Assembly (NCBI GenBank): GCA_013001285.1 | Contig: JABDMU010000034.1 | Coordinates: 1 to 64,000 of the forward strand | Length of the DNA: 64,000 bases | Source of the DNA: Flavobacteriaceae bacterium | Lineage (GTDB): Bacteria > Bacteroidota > Bacteroidia > Flavobacteriales > Flavobacteriaceae | Direction: 5' to 3' | Part shown: positions 19,701-27,111 of the stretch, in pieces | Layout of the letters: each line of letters starts with the position of its first letter | Position numbering within the stretch: position 1 is the stretch's first letter | Program-made: the position numbers and the translations under genes | The notes under the pieces: generated by a model | The model's database searches: none | Told to the model about the DNA's origin: nothing | What the model saw: the letters and a program-made list of their open reading frames with translations, nothing else

Positions 19701-20912
19701 TACGTTAGTATTATTTAGAAATGGTCCGAACGAAAATTGACCAATTGCTGATGTCGTTTGTGCTGGACTTCCTTGATTATCGGAGATCGTAATTGACGAG
19801 GCTGAACCCAGATCGGTGAGATCTACATCAACGAAAAATTGTGGACCATTGATACAATCTTCTGAAACTGTATATGTGGCAACAGGATTGGCGCAGGTGG
19901 CGCAGGACACATTGAAATCCCATTCTAATCGCGAGCCAGATTGACAACTTACCGAACCATCGCTATCAACTTCCATGAAGAGTGAGTCTCCAGTAGAGTC
20001 AAACACTAAGCCAGAAAAGTCTTGGATTGCATCAGTATTATTATTGAATAATATTGGCGAGCCATTATCTGGGCCATCATAAATAGTTAGATCATCAAAA
20101 AAGCCTTCAATCGTTCCTGAAACAAAAGATAGTCTTACTGGACTTCCATCTGTGGAGGTAAATAACCATGATGTTGTGTCATTATTACCATAGCAGTAAT
20201 TAAATTGAAGAGGCGGTTGTGTGCAATCAACAGAGTTTAAAACACATTGATCTTGTGTTAGTGTTGGACTTGTTAAGATACAATTGCTATCGTCATCATT
20301 CGTTACTGTAACTACAACATTGGTGTTGTTTGCAAATGGGCCAAATGTAAAAAGTCCGATCGCACTTGTGATCTGTGGCGCACTACCTTGATTATCTGTT
20401 ATTGTTATGGAAGTTGCCGAACCGAGGTCGGTAAGATCAACATCAACAAAAAATTGAGGACCATTAATACAATCCTCATTAACGGTATAGGTGGCTGATG
20501 GGTTTACACATGTAGCACAGGCCACGTCAAAATTCCATTCCAATCGAGATCCAGATTGACAACTTACAGAGCTATCACTATCGACTTCAAGAAACAGGGA
20601 ATCTCCAGTTGAACTAAATTCTAATCCGGTAAAATCTTGAATAGCATCTGCATTATTATTAAAAAGAATGGCACCAGTATTATCGGTACCATCATATATT
20701 GTGAGGTCATCAAAAAACCCTTCTATTGTTCCTGAGTTAAAGCTTATTCTCAATGGGCTTCCATCATTAGAAGTAAATAACCAGGTCATGGTGTCATTGT
20801 TGCCGTAACAATAAACCGTATTTACTGGGGAACCGTTACAATCTATACTAATTTGAGCATTACCCTGTATTCCGGCAATTAAAAGGATTAAACAAAGCGC
20901 AATTTTTTTCAT
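16755..20912 (-). CDS. Giant T9SS type-B cargo protein with three tandem CUB-like repeats
   Basis: This 1385-residue secreted adhesin-like protein has a signal peptide (1-20, ending GNAQ). Three consecutive 205-residue units follow (about 24-228, 229-433, 434-638). Each holds a CUB-like half (YCYGNND, SGTIEGFFDDLTIYDG, SCQSGSRLEWDF) and a second half (DVDLTDLG, ISDNQGS, CILTSP). PPC-like modules (about 640-935, with DVWYEFTA) and Ig-like stretches come next. The type-B sorting domain is at about 1302-1385 (GISPNNDGFNDSF, IYNRNGTLVYS, LPVGTYFYVM). The paired cysteines and Asp/Asn-rich loops suit an extracellular calcium-stabilised rod. It heads the cassette with the 1276-residue paralogue and PorP/SprF. 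Confidence 0.92.
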   Translation of the reverse strand: MKKIALCLILLIAGIQGNAQISIDCNGSPVNTVYCYGNNDTMTWLFTSNDGSPLRISFNSGTIEGFFDDLTIYDGTDNTGAILFNNNADAIQDFTGLEFSSTGDSLFLEVDSDSSVSCQSGSRLEWNFDVACATCVNPSATYTVNEDCINGPQFFVDVDLTDLGSATSITITDNQGSAPQITSAIGLFTFGPFANNTNVVVTVTNDDDSNCILTSPTLTQDQCVLNSVDCTQPPLQFNYCYGNNDTTSWLFTSTDGSPVRLSFVSGTIEGFFDDLTIYDGPDNGSPILFNNNTDAIQDFSGLVFDSTGDSLFMEVDSDGSVSCQSGSRLEWDFNVSCATCANPVATYTVSEDCINGPQFFVDVDLTDLGSASSITISDNQGSPAQTTSAIGQFSFGPFLNNTNVVITVANDDDANCILTSPSLTQDQCVLNIVDCSAGPLDILYCYGNNDTTSWLFTSSDGSPLRIQFNSGTIEGFFDDLTIYDGADNTGTILFNNNDAAINDFAGLVFQSTGDSMFLEVDSDGSVSCQSGARLEWDFSVSCATCINPTANYLVVDDCDNGDQFLIDVNVTSLGDATSLTISDNQGSAPVQVTTTGITQFGPYPFLTDIIITISNDDDVNCIINSGPIQQLACPPDNDNCIDATSAVVNDDESCDLLTPGSIIAASDSGVSEGSCFGNPDDDVWYEFTALNNVQLISIINITDGTTNLDHAVYEGSCGSLVELYCSGDTASITPELVVGNTYFVRVFSAGSAEETSSFDLCIKEAPENTICENASNFCVDGGALIGTNVVGLPNDSSVACLGTIPNPSWNIIQIGDPGLIEIQIVQNTEFDTNGNPIGNGLDVDFVLWGPFDNQTDYCELDLLVDCPTCPNNTTNPNFYPFGNIVDCSYSPAPEESITIDNALSGEIYVLLVTNFSNQPGFIQIQQTNQGDAGAGSITAEIEADLGEDQELCGFADYTIFANSPFADVFEWYQNGIVIDGEISSSLTVTESDTYTLIVYDEQCDVTAQDEVTITFYQDANANPVNDIVTCDDPTGNDIEDFDLEAQTAGILGSQSPADFVVTYHESLADAQAGINALSSPYTNLSNPQTIYVRVEDVDAVGSTSGCFVTSTFDLVISGTTPTATSVDFELCDDITRDGVESFDLNSHSPNILNGQDDTIYTVTYHINQIDAESGTNPIASPYNNTSNPETLFARVESNQAVDCYDTTSFDLVVNDIPVTSFDPNFDFEVCPDATVPIQIVATGENYSDNEVSISWYLDGVIITGESSLTLPVLVAGEYTIEVTFDGTGCTGSNSLTVIELENCVIPQGISPNNDGFNDSFDLSSYDVHKLEIYNRNGTLVYSKSNYSNEWKGQSNDGKLLPVGTYFYVMRYQNNKERAAWIYVNY
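18999..19613 (-). repeat. 615-bp coding repeat, unit 3
   Basis: Third in-frame unit of the tandem array inside the giant cargo gene, 205 codons long. It starts at the Asp-Cys pair homologous to those opening units 1 and 2, and ends where the array joins the PPC-like region. Confidence 0.85.
19614..20228 (-). repeat. 615-bp coding repeat, unit 2
   Basis: Second 205-codon unit. Matching landmarks (for example the segment ending ccatgatgtt at 20175) are exactly 615 bases from their counterparts in unit 3. Confidence 0.88.
20229..20843 (-). repeat. 615-bp coding repeat, unit 1
   Basis: First 205-codon unit, directly after the signal peptide. Its landmarks are exactly 615 bases from unit 2, so no insertion or deletion has shifted the spacing between units. 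Confidence 0.88.
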
Positions 20913-21053
20913 TTTATCGGTTCGTTGGTGTATGTAAGTTCAAAGGACAAAAACTAAAATATCAATTTCGATTTAATCAAAATAATAAGTAGAAAAATAA
21001 TCCAAATTAAGGATTCTTTTTTATTATAACTCAGAGGGAATTAAGGGAAATCG

Positions 21054-21129
21054 AAGATAGAGAAAAATGCAGTCAATCATTGATTCATCACAGTTTTAAT
21101 AGACAAAACCCACTATTTCATCGATTAAA
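21054..21129. repeat. Intergenic repeat, copy B
   Basis: This 76-base sequence matches 16664-16737 with small differences. It lies 141 bases upstream of the ATG of the giant cargo gene (20912, minus strand) and 26 bases beyond the stop of the EEP gene at 21156. The remaining bases (20913-21053) are AT-rich and show no gene. Confidence 0.75.
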
Positions 21130-21155
21130 TGTGAATAAGTGATGCATGTCAAATA

Positions 21156-22124
21156 TTAGCCCTTTTTTAGAAGTAGATACACAGGGAAATGGTCACTATA
21201 ACCTCCTTTATATTTTAGACCCACATAAGTCCTAAAAGGATTCCCCTTGTACTTTCCTTTAAATTGTTTTAAAAATTGGTCATCAAAAATATTAGCTTTT
21301 GAGAAACGATGCTTCCCTTTGGCGTGCTCAAAAAAATTAGTTGAGAACATGATTTGATCAAATAAATTCCAATTAAATCTATAGTTTAAACTTCCACGTT
21401 TATAGGAGAGCAACGTTTCCATGGGATTGAACAATTCTAAATTGTGAACTAAATTCTTTACGCTTTTGCACTTAGGGTCATCATTAAAATCGCCCATGAC
21501 AATGATCTTGGCATTGGCATCACTTTCCTTAATTTGTTGTACCACTTCAATAAGTCTGTTAGAAGCGATTAATCGTTTTGGTTCGGTTATTTCAACACCT
21601 TCGCTTCGTGAAGGCCAATGATTGACCAAAGCATAAATTTTTTCTCCATTTAACAATCCTTCTACACACAAGATATCTCGGGTATGATCAGGGAGTCCGT
21701 CTTCATCAAATAGGTTAATACTAAAAACTTCGGTATTGATCACTTCAAAAAATTTCGAATTGTAAAGTAGGGCAGTGTCAATACCACGTTCATCGGGTGA
21801 ATCATAATGTACAAAGGCATAGCCTTCATTTTTAAGAAATTTTGAATTCACCAAGTCCCGAAGTACTAATTTGTTTTCAACTTCAGCTAATCCAACAATA
21901 ACAGGTAATTTATTAGTCGATTTTAGGCCTATTTGAGAGATGGTATAGCCCAGTTTTCTAAGTTTTTTTTGATAGCGTTTCTTAGTCCATCTCCGTTCTG
22001 AATCTGGCAAGAAATCGTCATCATTCGTTAAATGATCATCATGGGTGTCAAACAAATTCTCTAAATTATAAAAGGCAACAGTAAAATAATTGGAGTGTTT
22101 TTTTTTCTTTTTGAAGAAGGACAT
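21156..22124 (-). CDS. EEP-family phosphodiesterase without signal peptide
   Basis: This 322-residue protein is homologous along its length to the secreted enzyme at 3912-4967. It has FYNLENLFDTHDD, VGLAEVENK, NHWPSRSEG, GDFNDDPK and the C-terminal catalytic SDHFPV. The N-terminus is a lysine-rich stretch (MSFFKKKKKHSN) instead of a signal peptide, so it is predicted to be cytoplasmic. The substrate is unknown. The gene is divergent from hflX, with 110 bases between the starts. Confidence 0.9.
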   Translation of the reverse strand: MSFFKKKKKHSNYFTVAFYNLENLFDTHDDHLTNDDDFLPDSERRWTKKRYQKKLRKLGYTISQIGLKSTNKLPVIVGLAEVENKLVLRDLVNSKFLKNEGYAFVHYDSPDERGIDTALLYNSKFFEVINTEVFSINLFDEDGLPDHTRDILCVEGLLNGEKIYALVNHWPSRSEGVEITEPKRLIASNRLIEVVQQIKESDANAKIIVMGDFNDDPKCKSVKNLVHNLELFNPMETLLSYKRGSLNYRFNWNLFDQIMFSTNFFEHAKGKHRFSKANIFDDQFLKQFKGKYKGNPFRTYVGLKYKGGYSDHFPVYLLLKKG

Positions 22125-22209
22125 ATGCTAATTTGAAAGCTTTGCATAATCATATTCAGAAAATGCCTAATTATGCACCTAAGATACTAAATTGAAAACA
22201 TTCAATTTG

Positions 22210-22217
22210 TACATTTG
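22210..22217 (+). promoter_or_regulatory. -7 promoter box of hflX
   Basis: TACATTTG matches TAnnTTTG. A TTG at 22192-22194 is 15 bases upstream, slightly closer than usual. The predicted leader before the ATG at 22235 is about a dozen bases. Confidence 0.6.
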
Positions 22218-22234
22218 CAATTCACGAAAAGGAA

Positions 22235-23446
22235 ATGATCGAGAAAAAAGACATTGAGTTAGAAAAAACTGTATTGATAGGAGTGATCACTAAGGATCAG
22301 AACGAAGATAAATCGAAAGAATATTTAGATGAATTAGAGTTCTTGACCTATACAGCTGGTGGTGAGGTATTGAAACGATTTACACAGAAATTAGAAATGC
22401 CACATCCAAAAACCTTTATTGGGTCTGGTAAAATGGAAGAGGTCCAACAATTTATTGATGCAAATGATGTTGGAACTGCCATATTTGATGATGAGTTATC
22501 GCCTGCCCAAGAACGCAATATCAGTAAAATACTAAATTGCAAGGTGCTGGATAGGACCAACCTCATTTTAGATATTTTCGCACAACGCGCTAAAACAAGT
22601 TATGCGCGCACTCAAGTTGAACTGGCCCAATGCCAATATTTGTTACCGCGATTGAAGGGTATGTGGACGCATTTGGAACGTCAAAAAGGGGGTATTGGAA
22701 TGCGAGGCCCAGGTGAAACTGAAATTGAAACAGACAGACGTATTGTAAGGGATAAAATCTCGCTTTTAAAGGATAAAATTGCTAAGATCGATAAGCAAAT
22801 GGCTGTGCAACGCGGTAATCGCGGGAAAATGGTACGAGTTGCTCTTGTAGGTTATACTAATGTTGGAAAATCAACCTTGATGAATGTCATTAGTAAATCG
22901 GATGTATTTGCCGAAAACAAACTTTTTGCGACTCTAGACACTACGGTTAGAAAAGTTGTAATAAAAAATCTACCTTTTTTGTTAAGTGATACCGTTGGGT
23001 TTATTAGAAAACTGCCAACACAACTTATTGAATCCTTTAAAAGTACTTTAGATGAAGTTCGGGAGGCAGACTTATTGCTACATGTTGTTGATATTTCCCA
23101 TCCAAATTTTGAAGAGCACATCGATTCGGTAAATAGTATTCTAGACGAGATCGAATGTCAAGATAAACCAACAGTAATGATCTTTAATAAGATCGATGCT
23201 TACGAAGCCGAACCTTTTGATGACAGCGATTTAATTGTTGAACGTAGCAAGGCTAATTATTCCTTGGCTGAATGGAAGAAAACATGGATGGCCAATGGTG
23301 GTCAAACCTTGTTTATTTCAGCACTGAACAAGGAAAATTTAGAAGAATTCAGAAAAACAGTTTATGATGAAGTAAGGCGGATCCACATCACAAGATTCCC
23401 TTATAATCATTTTTTGTATCCTGATTATGATGAACATATGGAATAA
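22235..23446 (+). CDS. hflX: GTPase HflX
   Basis: This 403-residue ribosome-associated GTPase of the HflX family is known to split stalled or hibernating 70S ribosomes. The N-terminal HflX domain includes HPKTFIGSGK, DDELSPAQERN and RTQVELAQ. The connector has the family hallmark GGIGMRGPGETEIETDRR. The G domain carries G1 GYTNVGKST (about residue 205), G3 DTVGFIRKLP and G4 NKID. The length is usual for the family. It is monocistronic, with its own promoter and a shared terminator. Confidence 0.96.
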   Translation: MIEKKDIELEKTVLIGVITKDQNEDKSKEYLDELEFLTYTAGGEVLKRFTQKLEMPHPKTFIGSGKMEEVQQFIDANDVGTAIFDDELSPAQERNISKILNCKVLDRTNLILDIFAQRAKTSYARTQVELAQCQYLLPRLKGMWTHLERQKGGIGMRGPGETEIETDRRIVRDKISLLKDKIAKIDKQMAVQRGNRGKMVRVALVGYTNVGKSTLMNVISKSDVFAENKLFATLDTTVRKVVIKNLPFLLSDTVGFIRKLPTQLIESFKSTLDEVREADLLLHVVDISHPNFEEHIDSVNSILDEIECQDKPTVMIFNKIDAYEAEPFDDSDLIVERSKANYSLAEWKKTWMANGGQTLFISALNKENLEEFRKTVYDEVRRIHITRFPYNHFLYPDYDEHME

Positions 23447-23474
23447 AAAAAGCACCTTGAAAAAGGTGCTTTTT
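23447..23474. terminator. Bidirectional terminator between hflX and the DUF3078 gene
   Basis: The stem AAAAAGCACCTT/AAGGTGCTTTTT (23447-23458, 23463-23474) with a 4-base loop gives a T run in both directions between convergent stops. Confidence 0.9.
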
Positions 23475-23494
23475 ATTATTTTAAGTGAATCGAA

Positions 23495-24427
23495 TTAAAG
23501 CGAGTAATTCAATCCGAACATCCAATATGTTTGTAGTTTATTATCTACATTATCAAAAGTAGCATCGGTATTACCAATTCCTAAATTATAGTTTAATGCC
23601 TCTTGTTTGTTATTTCTTAATCCGAAATCAAATCCTACACCGATCTTTTTCCATAGTGTATATCCAAATGAATTCGTCCAAGTCCAGTTAGAATAATCGG
23701 AACTCTTATAACTTTGGAACAATGATAAATTAGTTTTGAAATTAACAGCTCCAATCTTACGTGTATAATCGGCCACTATCTTTGCTCCTAAAGACGATTC
23801 AAATACAGTTTCTCCTTTGCTAAAAACAAAGTTGTAGTTTAATGGATGAATCACAACAATAAGATCTGTGATTGGTGTCCATGTTGCACCAACCCCAATA
23901 TCTAAATATCCTGGATTATTGAAATTGTTTAAAATTGTTGTACGGTATTCACCCAATGTTGAAATCGCAAAATTTTCACTTAGTTTACGACCGTATAATG
24001 ATGAAATATTAAAAACATCTGTAGCTTCCCTAAAATCTTCACTATCTGTTGGATCATCTTTATTGTCAAGTTTAACCCAAGATAAGTTGATGTTTGCGCT
24101 GTTTCTCCAGAAAAATTTGTCTTGTAAAAGATTTGCGTAACCGTTGACGGTAAAACCAATATTTCCAGAAGAGTTATTTGGTGCACCTTGAGCGTACCAA
24201 TTGCTAAATTCAGAAATGCTTCCGCCTATTGTTCCGAAGGCTCCTTTTCTCCATCCTGGCAAGGCATCAATTTGTGCTTGAATTGCATTTGCTTCACCTT
24301 GTAAGGCATCAGCAGCCGCTTGTTTTTCAGCTTTTTGAGCTTTTAATTCTTCTTTTGTTTGTGCCTGTAAAGATGTTACAGCAATACACATTACAAATAA
24401 TAAAATTAGTTTTTTCATTTTTTTCAT
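23495..24427 (-). CDS. DUF3078-family outer-membrane protein
   Basis: This 310-residue protein has a signal peptide (ending SLQAQ, about 23 residues) and a short Ala/Glu-rich coiled-coil segment (about 24-55). DUF3078 sequence follows, with predicted beta-strands typical of a barrel (GWRKGAFGTIGGSISEFSNWY, NINLSWVKLDNK) and ending FGLNYSL. Two in-frame starts nine bases apart (24427, 24418) are possible. The family is common in Bacteroidota envelopes and has no assigned function. It has the best-formed minus-strand promoter in the window. Confidence 0.88.
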   Translation of the reverse strand: MKKMKKLILLFVMCIAVTSLQAQTKEELKAQKAEKQAAADALQGEANAIQAQIDALPGWRKGAFGTIGGSISEFSNWYAQGAPNNSSGNIGFTVNGYANLLQDKFFWRNSANINLSWVKLDNKDDPTDSEDFREATDVFNISSLYGRKLSENFAISTLGEYRTTILNNFNNPGYLDIGVGATWTPITDLIVVIHPLNYNFVFSKGETVFESSLGAKIVADYTRKIGAVNFKTNLSLFQSYKSSDYSNWTWTNSFGYTLWKKIGVGFDFGLRNNKQEALNYNLGIGNTDATFDNVDNKLQTYWMFGLNYSL

Positions 24428-24441
24428 TTTTTAAGGGTTGG

Positions 24442-24473
24442 CAAATATAAAGTTAAATTCATATTTACCAAAA
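24442..24473 (-). promoter_or_regulatory. Complete Bacteroidota promoter of the DUF3078 gene
   Basis: On the minus strand TTTTG (24473-24469), a 19-base spacer and TATATTTG (24449-24442) match both the -33 and -7 elements. The -7 box is 14 bases before the ATG at 24427. Confidence 0.75.
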
Positions 24474-24558
24474 CGTTAATTATTGGTATATCTATTTTTT
24501 TGAATTACCTATAAGACACAGAAATTTAATAGAAGTCACCAATTCCTAAAACGAAAGG

Positions 24559-25071
24559 CTATTTTTTAATAGATTTGAACAAAGGAACCGAAGAACAAGC
24601 TTCACCATACATGATCGATCTAGCTATGGGTTTAAGTTTTTGAGAGAGGAAAATATAGGCGTTCTCGGGAACGGGTTTTTTTGAGCATCCTTTTATGATC
24701 ACCGGTTTGTCTTTAAAACTTGAAACATCAAGCCGGTCAATTATGTCTTGATAGATTGAAGTTTCTAAAGTGATCAAGTCTCCTATTACAATTTTTTTGG
24801 CATGAGGCTGAAGATTCAGACTGATCAGCATATATGCCCAGGCAGGGATGATGGCATCGGTCGAACAACATAGGGCGACATAGTGGTCTTGATATTGCTC
24901 CCAATTATGATCCTTTGCAAATTGTCTAAACTCTTTCTCCTTTAGTATAAGACCTTCATAGAGCCAATCTTTAATATCGAAAACAGAGCGCTTACCTTCA
25001 GGATAAAAGTCCTCAAGATCTATAGTAACAAGTTTACTATTGGCAACCCGATTTATGATTTCTTCTGCCAT
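24559..25071 (-). CDS. DUF2480-family protein
   Basis: This 170-residue soluble protein is recognised as DUF2480 from FYPEGKR, FDIKDWLYEGLILKEKEFR and the conserved cysteine segments ALCCSTDAIIPAWAY, IKGCSKKPVP and GEACSSVPLF. The function is not established. It is the last gene of the suf operon, three bases after the DUF59 gene. The several conserved cysteines make a link to Fe-S or thiol chemistry plausible but unproven. Confidence 0.85.
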   Translation of the reverse strand: MAEEIINRVANSKLVTIDLEDFYPEGKRSVFDIKDWLYEGLILKEKEFRQFAKDHNWEQYQDHYVALCCSTDAIIPAWAYMLISLNLQPHAKKIVIGDLITLETSIYQDIIDRLDVSSFKDKPVIIKGCSKKPVPENAYIFLSQKLKPIARSIMYGEACSSVPLFKSIKK

Positions 25072-25074
25072 AAT

Positions 25075-25401
25075 TTAAAGCATTCCTAAATCTAATTTTG
25101 CCTCTTCACTCATAAGATCCTGGCTCCAAGGCGGATCAAAGGTGATCTCAACTTCGGCGTCTTTCACTTCATTGAGTGATTTCACTTTTTCTTCAACCTC
25201 AAGAGGCAAGGTTTCAGCCACGGGACAATTTGGCGTTGTTAAGGTCATGAGGATCTTTACCTCATGATCTTCATTAACCATAACATCATATATGAGTCCG
25301 AGCTCATAAATATCAACCGGAATCTCTGGATCGAAAATCGTCTTCAAAACGCGTACTATTTTTTCGCCTAAGGCATTTACATCGATGTCTGTTGTGCTCA
25401 T
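25075..25401 (-). CDS. DUF59/MIP18-family Fe-S assembly protein (SufT-like)
   Basis: This 108-residue protein of the DUF59 family includes members that help mature Fe-S proteins. It shows DPEIPVDIYELGLIYDV, the conserved reactive cysteine in TTPNCPVAE, and the C-terminal FDPPWSQDLMSEEAK block. The start overlaps the sufE stop by four bases (ATGA type), supporting translational coupling inside the suf operon. Confidence 0.92.
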   Translation of the reverse strand: MSTTDIDVNALGEKIVRVLKTIFDPEIPVDIYELGLIYDVMVNEDHEVKILMTLTTPNCPVAETLPLEVEEKVKSLNEVKDAEVEITFDPPWSQDLMSEEAKLDLGML

Positions 25402-25832
25402 TTGCTTAATTGTGTTTGAAATGCGATCGCATATATTTTTAATTGCTTTATCATACTAACCAAACCATTTGCTCTGGTTGGAGATAAATGTTCTTTTAAT
25501 CCGATAGCATCTATAAAATCTGTTTTAGCTTCAATAATGTGTTGAGGGGTTTGATTCGAAAAAGCTCTGATCAAAATAGCAATAATCCCTTTTGTTATTA
25601 TAGCATCACTATCTGCTGTGAACACTACTTTATCGTTAACCAGGTCAGCATGCAACCAAACCTTACTTTGACATCCTTTTATAAGATTATCATCTGTTTT
25701 GAATTCGGGTTTGATGAGTGGTAAAGATTTACCCAATTCGATCATGTATTCGTAACGTTGCATCCAATCGTCAAACATTTCAAATTCCTCAACAATGTCG
25801 TTTTGTATATCGTTAATGGTCACAGTTTTCAT
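25398..25832 (-). CDS. sufE: Sulfur acceptor protein SufE
   Basis: SufE accepts sulfane sulfur from SufS and passes it to the SufBCD scaffold. I place the start at 25832 (MKTVTIND), giving 144 residues as is normal for SufE. A longer reading from 25868 adds 12 residues with no homology. The family blocks MIELGKSLPLI, the catalytic cysteine in IKGCQSKVW (about residue 54) and SPTRANGL are present. Confidence 0.94.
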   Translation of the reverse strand: MKTVTINDIQNDIVEEFEMFDDWMQRYEYMIELGKSLPLIKPEFKTDDNLIKGCQSKVWLHADLVNDKVVFTADSDAIITKGIIAILIRAFSNQTPQHIIEAKTDFIDAIGLKEHLSPTRANGLVSMIKQLKIYAIAFQTQLSK

Positions 25833-25872
25833 TTTAGCTAATTTACAACAAGAATCGTTCCTAATCAAAGAA

Positions 25873-27111
25873 TTAGGACAGCATCATTTTTGCCTTATTT
25901 ACACCTTGAACCAAAGCATCTATTTCAGCTTTGGTATTATAAAACGAAAAAGAGGCTCTTACAGTTCCCGGAATTTTGTAAAAATCCATGATAGGTTGGG
26001 CACAGTGATGTCCTGTTCTCACGGCAATTCCCATTTTATCTAGAAGGGTGCCAATGTCGTAAGGGTGAATGCCTTCAACATTAAATGAAATGACTGCTGT
26101 TTTATTTTTGGACGTACCATAAATTTTAAGCCCTGAAATCTCAAGCAATTTTTCTGTGGCATAGTTTAAAAGTTCATCCTCATAGGCTGCAATTGCCTCT
26201 AATCCAATAGCATTCAAATAATCAATGGCTTTCCCAAAGGCGATCCCACCGCAAACATTTGGTGTTCCTGCTTCAAATTTATGAGGCAGATCGGCATAGG
26301 TTGTTTTTTCGAAGGTTACTTCAGAGATCATTTCTCCACCACCTTGATAAGGAGGTAATTTTTTGAGCCATTCTGTTTTCCCATAAAGCATTCCAACGCC
26401 TGTTGGTCCACACATTTTATGAGCTGAAGCAACATAAAAATCGGCATTTAATTTTTGAACATCTGGGATCAGATGCGGACAAGCTTGGGCACCATCTATG
26501 AGTACAGCTGCCCCTACTTGGTGCGCTTGTTTTATGATCTTTTCTATAGGATTAATAGTGCCTAGCGCATTTGAAACATGGTTAACAAAAACCAATTTTG
26601 TATTCTCGGATAATAATTCTGAATAATGCTCGAGATCCAACTCCCCTTCAGGAGTCATTGGAATCACCTTTAGTTGAGCTCCTGTTTTTTCACAAAGCAT
26701 TTGCCAAGGCACAATATTACTGTGGTGTTCTAAAGCCGAAACAAGGACTTCATCCTCTTCAGTAAGGGAATTTTCAAAACCATGAGCCACTAGGTTGATG
26801 CTGTGTGTGGTTCCGGAGGTAAAAATAATTTCATGGGCATCTGCTGCATTGAAATGCTTCTGAATTTTTTGCCTCGCTTTTTCGTAAAGATCTGTGGCTT
26901 CTTGACTTAAAGAATGTACACCACGATGTATGTTGGCATTATAGTTCTCGTAAAATTCAACAATGCAATTAATGACCTGAGTTGGTTTTTGTGATGTTGC
27001 TGCATTATCAAAATACACCAAAGGTTGACCATTTATTGTGCGTTGGAGTATTGGGAAATCCTTTCTAATGCTGTCAACATCAAAAGCGATATGTGGTTTT
27101 GCTGCATTCAT
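25873..27111 (-). CDS. sufS: Cysteine desulfurase SufS
   Basis: This 412-residue PLP-dependent group II desulfurase releases sulfur from cysteine as an enzyme persulfide. It has YFDNAATSQKP near the N-terminus, the PLP-binding lysine in ASAHKMCGPTG (about residue 231) and the active-site cysteine in RTGHHCAQP (about residue 369). The start codon directly adjoins the sufD stop, and sufE follows 40 bases after its stop. Confidence 0.96.
   Translation of the reverse strand: MNAAKPHIAFDVDSIRKDFPILQRTINGQPLVYFDNAATSQKPTQVINCIVEFYENYNANIHRGVHSLSQEATDLYEKARQKIQKHFNAADAHEIIFTSGTTHSINLVAHGFENSLTEEDEVLVSALEHHSNIVPWQMLCEKTGAQLKVIPMTPEGELDLEHYSELLSENTKLVFVNHVSNALGTINPIEKIIKQAHQVGAAVLIDGAQACPHLIPDVQKLNADFYVASAHKMCGPTGVGMLYGKTEWLKKLPPYQGGGEMISEVTFEKTTYADLPHKFEAGTPNVCGGIAFGKAIDYLNAIGLEAIAAYEDELLNYATEKLLEISGLKIYGTSKNKTAVISFNVEGIHPYDIGTLLDKMGIAVRTGHHCAQPIMDFYKIPGTVRASFSFYNTKAEIDALVQGVNKAKMMLS

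Noticed and set aside
18999-20843. Long regularly spaced repeats that could suggest a CRISPR array
   Set aside because: The unit is 615 bp, in frame and fully coding, with no short repeats or unique spacers.
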